Shown: positions 1 through 9,333 of the stretch, piece after piece
How positions within the stretch are numbered: position 1 is the stretch's first letter
How the letters are laid out: each line of letters starts with the position of its first letter
Assembly (NCBI GenBank): GCA_028023455.1
Contig: JAQFVV010006220.1
Coordinates: forward strand, 10,249,916 to 10,313,915
DNA from: Epiperipatus broadwayi
Lineage: Eukaryota > Onychophora > Udeonychophora > Euonychophora > Peripatidae
DNA: 64,000 nucleotides
Direction of reading: 5' to 3'
Notes under the pieces: model-generated
Databases searched by the model: none
What the model was told of the DNA's origin: nothing
Seen by the model: only the letters and a program-made list of their open reading frames with translations
Program-made: the position numbers and the translations under genes

Positions 1-759
1 AAAATTTCATTGATAATCCTTTGATAAACAGGTTTTGGAAGATTGTTTAATTAGTAATAGCCATGCAGAACATGTTGTTTTATATTTTAATTAATAGCCA
101 TCGCTTTGTTTTTTAATGACAACTTCCATTTATTTATAATAACATTTATTACGCATACATTTATTCTATTATTGACAATCGCATTACTTTTCTTTAATTC
201 GAATGAAAAGAGATTTGTATTTTGTAAACTTTAAATTATTTATATTTTATGAATACTAATAAGAGAAACTGTTTACTTCTCTTTATAAAACTTTTAGTTT
301 GACTTTTTTTAACGAAACACCCCTCTCCCCTTCTGATTAATTAATTGCAGCTTTTATTTCAAAAACTAACGATTCTTATTCTTTTCGAAAACAAACTGTA
401 ATAAACTCTTCAACATTTAATTTTACGTTTTTCTTTTATGAAAGATTATTTTAATAATTTTTTTAGATGAAATTATATGTGCCAATATCAATATTGGTAC
501 AATATATTAAACAAGGTCGTTTATCTCCATATAACTTTGTAAAATAAATTCTTGTTACTTAAATTTACTTGCTAAGCCACCTCATTAATTAGTAATTATT
601 TGTTTATTTATATTTGCAATCCAGCAGGCAATAGAGTGCTGCTGGACCAGCACAAGGAAACTACCTAGAAGAATTCAAATTAATATTAAAGGTACTGGTA
701 TATTATGCAGTGAGAAAAATATAAAATTAGTAACTTTTTTCTTTTTTTTTCACTTATAA
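1..759. other. A+T-rich sequence, no gene seen
   Basis: I see no exon-like open frame, promoter or repeat boundary here. A short G+C-richer patch near 622-660 has no feature I can name. The block ends where the unclassified repeat begins. Confidence 0.5.
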
Positions 760-923
760 ATATTACCAAAAACTAATAAATAACAAAACTTAATTGATAT
801 TGTAGGTACACTAATGATACTTCAATATATATATATAACAAGAAAAACAGAAAAAAACTAGTTGATCGTTAGAATACATGCATTAACTTTATAAATATAT
901 ATGATGTAAAATTAGCATTATAT
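760..923. repeat. Unclassified repeat R, copy 1, left part
   Basis: This stretch matches about 14905-15045. Both share the phrase ACTAATAAATAACAAAACTT, then a TA-rich run, then AAACTAGTTRATYGTTAGAATACA. The copy stops at 923, where a retrotransposon begins, and resumes at 8377 on the other side. The last four bases (ATAT, 920-923) are repeated at 8377-8380 as the target-site duplication. The family of this repeat is unknown to me. Confidence 0.75.
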
Positions 924-3024
924 TGTAACGTTTTCCACGTCTTTCTAGGCCTCTATATGCAATAAATGTGCGAGTTGATCAAGTTTTGTAAAAAGAAGGA
1001 AGTTTCATTCCTATTTCTAAAAAAACATAACTATATTTCCTGATCAACTCGGCCTAGAATTGTTACGAGTACAATTGTGAGCTGAATCAGTTTTTTATTT
1101 ATAAATGAGGGCACCAGAGTCACTTAGACTCACTGATTCTGTGTCAAACATATTGTAACTCGTAAAGTAGTAATTATATGATCTGGATTAAAATTCCCGT
1201 TAAGTAGTAGAAGATATTCCCCTTTGACTTAATTAAGAAAATAAATCTACTTAGCAAAGGTAATTTATACACTAATTTGAATTTAAATAATCAAATCTAA
1301 AACTTAAATATAATAACATTGTTAATTTTATACACGTACAATGAAAGTTATGTTAATAATAAAGATTTATTCTAGCCCATCTAACATTTAATATTTATGA
1401 TCAAGAAGAAAGTAACAGTTTCATTCATTACTCAGTTCGCAAATCTTTAGTTCAAAAAATTATGGGATAAATATTTCATTCAAATCTCAATTCATAAAGC
1501 TTTATATAAAAGTTATGGCCATTAACTTACCGGTAAGTTGATAATTAAGTAGGTCATTGATCATCCGACGTCCAATTCCTTCAATGGGTAGTCTGCAGTA
1601 CTTTTTTTTATTGTTTTATTTCTTCCAAATCTCCGATCAGTATTTAGGTAGAGCCAGACAATGATTTAGGTGAATTTTCTCGAGAGAAAGTGTCAGCAAA
1701 CGATAGAGTTCTACTCACTCATGGTAAGTGGTTTCAGTTCGTATCTAAGTGGACACATTTTATTAAAAAAAATACGAGGGACTTCAAATTGCTCAACGGT
1801 CTCTGGAACAACAAGACAAAGACACTTTTCCAACCTGTCGGCATTTTTATATCCCCAGATTTTTTTTAGAAGTTCTGTGCATATTCCTTTTACCTTTTGT
1901 CCTGTTTTATAAACTTCTACATTATTTCTCATTTTTTTATTACAAAGTCTCTTTTCTCGATATGAATTCCTGCCATTTTTAATTACTATCAGAAAGTCGT
2001 TTCTGATAGCAATCTTTTACCTCTGAAATTTCCTTTCACTATTTGAATCAATTATTCGGTATGCACTTTCCAATATCGAATTTATTTTAATTAAATTATA
2101 TATAAAAAAAACAAAAATTAAACTTTCACTGTATGTTTTTCTTAAAACAACATTATATTGCAAAAACAAAATTAAAAATCGTGTTCTCTCTTTTATTTAA
2201 CCCTTAAACTGCTAATTATATTATTGGTTGTATGAGGTAAAAATCAAATTTTTTAATTGGCCAACTCACAAACTGAAGACAAAGCCTATTGTTAAAACTT
2301 ATTCGCCTATAATATTAAATTCAACTCAGATACGTTTATAAAAAGTATATTACTAATTTTTCAGGTTATGTAAGAGAACGAAAGTTCTTTCAAAAATAAA
2401 TTGCTATTTATTTATTATAAAATATATTCAATTTCGGCAAATATAAAGCGAATGTCAACAAAAAAGTGCTGATGCAAACGCTTTTTTTCAATGTTACGTT
2501 ATTGAAAAGTAAAGATTTCTTTTTGCTAAATCTTAAATATTTTTACTAAAATCTTCAATATTTTTCGAAAATAATTTTGTTTTTTTAGTTTATTTTTTAA
2601 AAATTATTTTAATTTCTCAAATTATACTGTTTTAAATACTTAAATCACATTCGAGATGAAAATCTCAGCGTTTTTCTTTATTTTCTTTGATCAGGCGGTT
2701 TCTTTGTTCTTTCCAGCCAATCAGAATGTCTTTTTTGGCTGAGATCTCGCTGACAACCAATCACTGACAATGTTCTTTCTTTGTTTAGGTTTAAATGCCG
2801 TTTTTTTGATTTTTTACTTGTAAAATAATTCGGAAGAGGGCACCATCTTACAGAACTTTTAAAAACCTAATCAATACCTGTCAAACGAATATTCTAGCAT
2901 AAGAACTAGCAGAGTTAGAGTGACGTCAGATGTCGACGAGAGGCCTCGTAAGAGGCGGGAAAAGGGTTAAATGATATACAATATTAAATAGCAATTTGTA
3001 CCATATATATAAATAAAAGCTACA
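924..3024 (-). repeat. 3' LTR of the Gypsy element, with an insertion
   Basis: This is the downstream LTR (the element reads right to left). It pairs with 6960-8376 over its full length, apart from a 766-bp insertion at 2201-2966 plus one duplicated TTAA, and roughly 100 bp near 7413-7520 found only in the other LTR. The ends are TGTAAC on the left and CTACA on the right. A 10-bp inverted repeat (CTATCAGAAA/TTTCTGATAG, about 1987-2010) is kept in both LTRs. A TATA-like motif on the - strand lies at 1845-1851. Confidence 0.9.
2201..2966. mobile_element. piggyBac-type MITE inserted in the 3' LTR
   Basis: A 766-bp non-coding insert begins CCCTT and ends AAGGG, and sits between two TTAA tetranucleotides (2197-2200 and 2967-2970). 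TTAA duplication and CCC/GGG termini are the known signature of the piggyBac superfamily. The other LTR has an unoccupied TTAA at 8319-8322 in the same context (ATTTAAATGAT), so the insert is absent there. No transposase frame is present, so it would have been moved in trans. Sub-terminal G+C-rich inverted sequence (CCTCGTAAGAGG) lies near the right end. Beyond the first few bases the two termini do not pair well, so the superfamily call rests mainly on TTAA. Confidence 0.75.
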
Positions 3025-3094
3025 ATACCACCGGGGCAGGGGAATGAGAATAAAAATAGAGGTTTAAACTAATTTTATTCTTAATAAGTCTTTT

Positions 3095-4304
3095 TTAAGT
3101 TGTTCTAACCCATGTCCTAGTCTTATACAGTTTTAGTGACCTAGCATTATAGGTACCCCTTTCTCCTTCACCATTCTCTAAAATGAAAGCATTGGGACCA
3201 TCCCGTCAGCTGATTTGGTAAGGCCCCTCGTACAAATTTTGGAACTTTTTAAAAATATGCTTCCCAGTTTGGCTCACAGGGTTCATTTTGACCCATACCG
3301 TATCTCCTCGTTTAAACTTATCAGTCAGGACTCCTTTTCGCAGGGTCCGGAGATTGGTGCAGTGGTTCAAATTTTTTCTTGCTTCTTATTGATCTCTCCC
3401 TTTATTAATGTTTCTGGATTAGTGGGTAATGTGGATTTATACAACCGAGTACTGCTTGTCAGAATTGAAGTCTTACAGGTGCAAATCCGGTGGATTCATT
3501 ATGAGTCCAATTTATGAAATTTAACACCTTTGGGAGTTGTTTCACCCAACCTCTACGGTTGGACACAGTATATACCATGAAGAGGCGTCCCAACTCTCGT
3601 CACCTGCTCGCAAGGGTTGGATTGCGGATTTCGTATGGATGACAATGTGTTTTACCTCCATCCTCTATCCACTGTCGCCAATCATAAGATGTGAAAGGCG
3701 TACCGTGGTCCGACAAAATAGCTTTGGGTCTGCCTACCCTTTTAAAATATTGTACCTCAGGGGTTCGTACGACATTCTTAGTATTGGCCTGGGTCACCGG
3801 ATAGGCAGACACCCATTTTGAAAAAAGATCATATACCACTAGAGATATTTCATTTTCCCAAAAGCTTGCAATGGTCCATAGAAATCAACAGCCACCAGGT
3901 CATTGGGTTCCTTAGGGATGATAGGATTCAATGGACCTTGCTATAACTTGTTTGCTGGTTTTGTCTTCTGACAGGTCTCGCATGAGCTTACTATCCTGGC
4001 GATCTATGCTCTCATATTCGGCCAATGGAGCCATGTCCTCAGTAAGCCTTCCACTTTATTTACACCCTAGTGCCCATACAAATTATGGGAGTACATAATA
4101 AGTTCTTCCTGTAAACTCTGGTATAATCATTTTCCACTGATTCCTTTGCAGGTCAGTAATATACCACAGGATCCCTTCTTTCAGGCAGTATCTCTTACCA
4201 GCATTAGTATCTGCTGTTTCTCCCACTTCATTTTTGTCTTCTAGTTGGTCAATAATTTTTTTATAGGTAGGGCTTTGCCGTTGTACCTTCCCTAAATGTC
4301 TCAA
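3095..4304 (-). pseudogene. Gypsy integrase remnant
   Basis: This is the 3' part of pol. Reading right to left, a zinc-binding region has GHxGV near 4070 and SCETCQ near 3990 (the HHCC module). It is followed by a catalytic-core piece with DLFSKW and SDHGTPFTS at about 3840-3650, which holds the second catalytic Asp. A C-terminal SH3-like piece near 3200-3300 has GDTVWVK and YEGPYQI. These motifs are established for Gypsy-family integrases that join element DNA to the host genome. The frame is interrupted by stops and shifts between every module (for example near 4083, 3600 and 3520), so no working enzyme is encoded. Confidence 0.85.
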
Positions 4305-4500
4305 TCCTTCATCTACTACAGTGTCCGTTCTAATTCTACACTTGCCAAACAGATATCTTCCATCTGCAGATGGTTCTGAGTATCAGGAACAATATTCTGG
4401 CTCAATGTGTCGGCTACCACATTTTCAGTACCCTTACAATACTGGATGGAATAATTCAACTCCTGGAGAAAAAGGCTCCATCGGATTAGCCTACTATTTG

Positions 4501-5125
4501 TTAAATAACTGTGGTTAATTCCAGGCTCTTATGATCTGTCCTGACAATCGTTTTCGATCCTATCAAGAATTGGCGGAACATCTGAAATGCCCACACCACA
4601 GCCAAGGCCTCTTTCTCTGTTACACAGTAATTAATCTCTGCACCACTCAATGGTCTGCTGACAAAATAAATTACGCCCAAGGTACCATCCTCTTGAGCTT
4701 GCATAAGAGCTGCATCTAACCCGTACCCACTACTGTCTACCTGAACAATAAATGGTTTCCTTAGGTCAGGGTAAACCAACATCACTTGACTAAGGAACTT
4801 CTCTTTAATAACCCTGAAAATTGGTCTTGTGCTCTTCCTTCCATTCCCATGATGTTCCTTTACATAATAATTGCAGCAGAGGTTCCATGTCTGAAGCAAA
4901 GTTTTTGTAAAATTTATTGTAGAAATTATACAGCCCCAAAAATGATCTAACCTGTTTTGGTGTTCGAGTGGCTGGGAAATCTTGTATTGCCTGGATTTTG
5001 TCAGGGTGAGGTCTGATTCCATTTGCATTAATTAAGTGCCCTAAGAAATTCGCTTCTTCTGCTGCTAAACAGTTTTTTTGTAAATTAATGCGAATATCCT
5101 TCATATTGCACTCTTGTAAAAACAA
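4501..5125 (-). pseudogene. Gypsy RT thumb and RNase H remnant
   Basis: This follows the reverse transcriptase in the pol order. The first part (5125-4805) has the connection-domain signature FLGHLI, PDKIQAI and RSFLGL typical of Ty3/Gypsy. The second (about 4790-4501) is RNase H: FIVQVDSSGYGLDAAL holds the first catalytic Asp, EKEALAVVWA the Glu, and RTDHKSLE a later Asp. The two parts lie in different frames, with the break near 4805-4850, so the domain cannot be translated in one piece. Confidence 0.85.
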
Positions 5126-5134
5126 CTTGAGGTG

Positions 5135-5687
5135 TTATAAGTGCTCATGAGAGTTATTAGATGCAATAATCACATCATCCATGTAGATAGTGATTAACTT
5201 TTTGATCTCGGGGGACAGTACATGGTCAAGACATTTTAGCAGGCCTGCTCCATTATTTTTGAGACCAAAAGGCATTCTGTTAAATTGGTATGATATTCCA
5301 TTATATCGAAATGCCGTGTACTTCTGGTCAGCAGGGTGTAACTTGATCTGCCAATAGCTGGCAGTCAGATCTAACATGGAAAATATCTTTTTTCCCTGAA
5401 ATTTATTTACCAACTTATTAATTGGAGGTGGAACATTTTGATCCAGCCATGTAATCTTGTTCAATTGCCTGGCATCCAAACACAGTCTTATGGCTCCATC
5501 TTTTTTTTTTTACAACCACCAATGGGCTATTATATGCTGATGAACCCTTAGTGATAATATCCCACTCCATTTTAGCTAATTCTCTCTCTACCTCAGCTTT
5601 ATATTGGTGTGGCATTGGGTATGATCTTGCCTGGTATGGTGTACTGTCAGCAACCTTGATCCTGTGCTTATACCCTTTAATAACCAT
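5135..5687 (-). pseudogene. Gypsy reverse transcriptase remnant
   Basis: This is the polymerase core of pol. Reading right to left: SPLVVVKK (5570-5510), DARQLN (about 5475), MLDLTASYWQIKL with the first catalytic Asp (about 5375), FNRMPFGLK (about 5280), and the YMDD box (about 5180). All belong to the known palm/fingers motif set of Ty3/Gypsy reverse transcriptases. A frameshift lies in a homopolymer run of T (about 5501-5511 on the + strand), and a stop near 5130 separates it from the thumb. Otherwise the domain is colinear with the family. Confidence 0.9.
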
Positions 5688-5803
5688 GGGTTTATCTGAA
5701 ACATTTGATATATATTCAATTAGAACTTTTTTTAGGTCCCCTTTCTATTCTCCCTTCACTTCATTTATTATCTCATCAATCCATGCCTCTATTGAAGGAT
5801 GTT

Positions 5804-6531
5804 CTATCTCAACCTCCATATTACATTTTGCTGATTCATTCTTATCCGTGACCCAAAATCCACTTCTTCCCCATCGCAGATAATCTTTTTATCTTTATAA
5901 TTGATCACACGCCCAGTTTTTTGCATAATGTCTGACCCCAGTATGGCTTCATGTTCCAAACCTTTTTGAATTAATGTGTGGGGTATAATTTTATCCCCTA
6001 TTTTAATTTGCACTCAAACTTGTTTTGAGCCCAATTGTGCCTTTTTGTTATTTGCCAATGTTATTTGCGTGATTTTCACCGGTAGAGTTGGTATCTCTAT
6101 GGATTGGCTCCGCATGCATTCATACGTTTCCGACATTTTGATATCTGGCTGACAGAATCCCACAATGTCTCTACCTTGACATCGTTTATTTGCAAAACAA
6201 CCTTTGGGCATTCTTGAGACGTGTACTTAATCGATTCGCTGTCCCACTCACAAATAAGATTATCTATCCTCTTTTCCTCTGTTGTTCTACTGATCACTTT
6301 ATTTCTTTTTTTTTCCTCTTTTTTTTTTACTGGTTCTTTTATTTCTTTAATATCTATGCTTATTTCTTCTTTTAATTCTCTGACCATCTCTGCCGTTTCT
6401 TTCTTTATATCTTCTTTGAATTCCATTTTGAATTCGTGTAATAGTTTTCTTATGAAGGGTTCCACACCCTCTTCTAATTCTTTTTCGCCTTCTGCCATAT
6501 TTTGTATATTTTTACCACTTATCAATTTCAT
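5804..6531 (-). pseudogene. Short gag-like start fused to protease remnant
   Basis: The first internal frame starts at 6531 and gives about 90 charged residues rich in Glu and Lys. It then runs directly into an aspartic-protease region. The active-site motif reads WDSVSQIS, so the family's Asp-Ser/Thr-Gly has lost its Gly. A frameshift near 6100 separates this from the C-terminal protease piece, which holds ILGSDIM (about 5930). I see no capsid major-homology region and no Cys-His zinc knuckle between the primer-binding site and the protease, so gag appears mostly deleted or was never typical. The N-terminal part could also be unrelated to gag. Confidence 0.7.
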
Positions 6532-6939
6532 ATATGGCCATGTGGTTTATTTTTGCTATTAGTAAACAAAATCTTAACTTCATCAATTGTTATGATATAA
6601 CTTCAATATTTTATTTTGCTTTGCTAATAAATTCGTTCACCGACACCCTCTCTTTTATCATTCTATAATCTCCCGTCCTTCTCTACCTTTACTGTCATTA
6701 CTAACCTTTGATCGGTTTTATTTATTATTTAATTTATAAGCTATTATTTTATTTCAATATAGTCTTATTTAAAATCTTACAGTCTTATCCTACTCTTAAA
6801 AAAAACTTTTTTAATCGTATGCAATAACTTTTTAGACTTGCGTACTATTTGTGGTCATATTTATTTTCCGGCTACGGACATTAAATTCTCAATTTTATGC
6901 CATTTTTAAATTTTCTCAGGTCGTGTTTTTTTTTTCGTA

Positions 6940-6958
6940 GTCCCGAGTTGGGCCACCA
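6940..6958 (-). other. Primer-binding site of the Gypsy element
   Basis: On the - strand the 19 bases start TGGTGGCCCAACTCGGGA, one base inside the 5' LTR (which ends at 6960). Starting with TGG, the complement of a tRNA CCA end, just inside the 5' LTR is the established arrangement. It independently shows that the element reads right to left. I cannot name the tRNA with confidence; the complementary acceptor end (...TTGGGCCACCA) resembles an isoleucine-type tRNA only loosely. Confidence 0.75.
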
Positions 6959-6959
6959 T

Positions 6960-8376
6960 TGTAACATTTTCCACGTCTTGCTTGGCTTCTATATACAATA
7001 AATGCACGAGTTGATCAAGTTATGCAAAAAGAAGGAAGTTTCGTTACTATTTCTAAAAAAACATAACTATATTTCCTGATCAACTCGGCCTAGAATTGTT
7101 ATGAGTACAATTGTGAGCTGAATCAGTTTTTTATTTATAAATGAGGGTGCCAGAGTCGCTTAGATTCACTGATTCTGCGTCAAACATATCGTAACTCGTA
7201 AAGTAATAATTATACGATCGGGATTAAAATTCCTGTTAAGTAGTAGAAGATATTCATTCCCCTTTGACTTAATTAAGAAAATAAGTTTACTTAGCAAAGG
7301 TAATTTATACACTAATTTGAATTTAAATAATCAAATCTAATTTTATACACACAATGAAAGTTATGTTAATAATAAAGATTTATTCTAGCCCGTCTAACAT
7401 TTAATATTTATGATAAAAAAAATTATAATATTGGAATGTATTATGCATAATGAATTTAATAATTTGATTCAAATATTTCTTTTTGAAGTAATAGCTAGTT
7501 TGTGTCTTATTTTTCCATGGTAACAGTTTCATTCACTACTCAGTTCGCAAATCTTTAGATCAAAAAATTATGGGATAAACATTTCATTCAAATCTCAGTT
7601 TATAAAGCTTTATATAAAAGTTATGGCCATTAACTTATCGGTAAGTTGATATTTAAGTAGGTCATTGATCATCCGAGGTCCAATTCCTTCAATGGGTAGT
7701 CTGTAGTAGTTTTTTTTATTCCTTCCAAATCTCCGATTGATATTTAGGTAGAGCGAGATGACGATTTAGGTGACTTTTCTCAAGAGAAAGTGTCGGCAAA
7801 CGATAGAGTTCTACTCACTCATGGAGAGTGGTTTCAGTGGTTTCAGTTCGTATCTAAGTGGATACATTTTATTAATTTTTTTATTAAAAAAATATGAGGC
7901 ACTTCAAATTGCTCAACACTCTCTGGAACAACAAGACAAAGACACTTTTCCAACCTGTCGGCTCCTTTTATATCCCCAGATTCTTTTTAGAAGTTCTGCG
8001 CATGTTCCTTTTACCTTTTGTTCTGTTTTATAAACTTCTACATTATTTCTCATTTTTTTATTACAAAGTCTCTTTTCTCATATGAATTCCTGCCATTTTT
8101 AATTACTATCAGAAAGTCGTTTCTGATAGCAATGTTTTACCTTTGAAATTTCCTTTCACTATTTGAATCAATTATTCGGTATGCACTTTCCAATATCAAA
8201 TTTATTTTAATTAAATTATATATAAAAAAAGAAATTTTAAACTTTCACTGTACGTTTTTCTTAAAACAACATTATATTACAAAAAAAAAAATTAAAAATC
8301 GGGTTCTCTCTTTTTTATTTAAATGATATACAATATTAAATAGCAATTTGTACCATATATATAAATAAACGGTACA
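6960..8376 (-). repeat. 5' LTR of the Gypsy element
   Basis: The upstream LTR is 1417 bp, begins TGTAAC and ends GGTACA, matching the LTR at 924-3024. It keeps the empty TTAA site at 8319-8322 where the other LTR holds a MITE. It has an extra segment of about 100 bp at 7413-7520. The small + strand open frame at 7770-8033 is the antisense side of the LTR and also occurs, altered, at 1670-1912; I do not regard it as a gene. Confidence 0.9.
7966..7972 (-). promoter_or_regulatory. TATA-like element in the 5' LTR
   Basis: On the - strand this reads TATAAAA within GGGGATATAAAAGG. The same motif is kept in the other LTR at 1845-1851. Its orientation and place would suit the start of the retrotransposon transcript, leaving about 1 kb of LTR downstream. 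This is inference from the motif alone. Confidence 0.45.
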
Positions 8377-9333
8377 ATATATACAGCTTGCCTAAATGCT
8401 GCATTATAGATAGAATTATCCGGAACGGTAATAAAAAAAAATGACAAAGATAAAAGTTACCGGTAACTAAGAAGCACTTACATGGATTGTGCTTAACAAG
8501 GGTGGCATATTAAAAGTTCATATTGGAGGCTTCATGATGACTTGTCAGTTTTTTTTTTTTGATGGCTTTTATGGTCTCTACATCACTGATGTTTCATGTT
8601 TTCATTTAGATAGGTCTTTTTTTGATCTTTCAGACAGCAAAGGTGGGCAGTTATCAGTCATGATTCTTAGGTCTTCTGTTGTGATTCATCTCTTGGACAC
8701 CCTTCGAGAATGGACTCACAGGAGGCCAGAGGCAAACTTTTCAATCATAACTTACACAGAGATTTACCTATCTGTTATATCACGGTCAAGATTTCAGAAC
8801 AAGAACCCAGAACAAAGAAGAACTTTAGTATTTTTTATCTTTTTATTTCTTCGCTACATTTCTGGAAACACTTAAATGTTTTTGAGCTCTATCTTTATAT
8901 TAATTAATTAATGTAAGTCTACTAATGCTTTTATTGCTTACAATCGCTTAAGAGCATCCCATGATTTTACGTTGTTTTGATGACAAACAATCAATTTTAT
9001 ATTTCATTATTTTCTCTTTAATGGATCTAAAGTTAGGGAAGGAACTATTTTCCTATTATCAATTTACTTAATCTATTTTGTATTATATAAAATGCAATAG
9101 CTAACTTGTCTATTTGCTGTTGCAACAATTTTTTTTATTTATTTATTTTACTTTAAAATTTTTTTTTTAATTACTTTCATAGCCTTTATATATATCTAAA
9201 TTATATACACAATTTTATTAAATAATTTAAAATTTATTTTAATATCCATTCACTGTGGTTGACTTTAGGGTCAGTGGTTAAATAAACAGTGAATGGTGAA
9301 GCACACATATATAGGTCTATATATGTACAACTT
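8377..9333. repeat. Unclassified repeat R, copy 1, right part
   Basis: This matches about 15046-15932 nearly throughout, starting at GCTTGCCTAAATGCTGCATT (8386) and ending near the phrase CTATATATGTACARCTTCA. It contains a palindrome AGTTACCGGTAACT (about 8456-8469) and an 11-bp inverted repeat CCATTCACTGT/ACAGTGAATGG (about 9245-9296). A + strand open frame at 8489-8875 is partly shared with copy 2 (15190-15396), including KGGQLSxMIxRSS, but frameshifted around it. It matches no protein I know and is probably not a gene. The class of the repeat is unknown. Confidence 0.75.

Larger units (their letters stand above)
924..8376 (-). mobile_element. Degenerate Gypsy-type LTR retrotransposon
   Basis: This is a 7.45-kb LTR retrotransposon read on the - strand. 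Two long terminal repeats (924-3024 and 6960-8376) begin TG and end CA. The whole is flanked by a 4-bp ATAT duplication (920-923 and 8377-8380), as expected for Metaviridae (Ty3/Gypsy). A primer-binding site lies one base inside the 5' LTR at 6940-6958. The internal region runs in Gypsy order: a short gag-like start, protease, reverse transcriptase, RNase H, integrase. No envelope gene is seen. All frames are broken by stops and frameshifts, so the element is dead. The two LTRs differ at about 22 of the first 290 bases by hand count, mostly transitions, so the insertion is old. I see no clear polypurine tract beside the 3' LTR; the nearest purine run on the - strand is at about 3154-3175. Confidence 0.93.

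Noticed and set aside
1670-1932. Open frames in the LTRs on both strands (also 7770-8085)
   Set aside because: The two LTR copies do not keep the same frame, so there is no sign of coding constraint.
3215-3839. Open frames on the + strand at 3215-3517 and 3537-3821
   Set aside because: They lie antisense to the Gypsy integrase, whose motifs are clear on the - strand.
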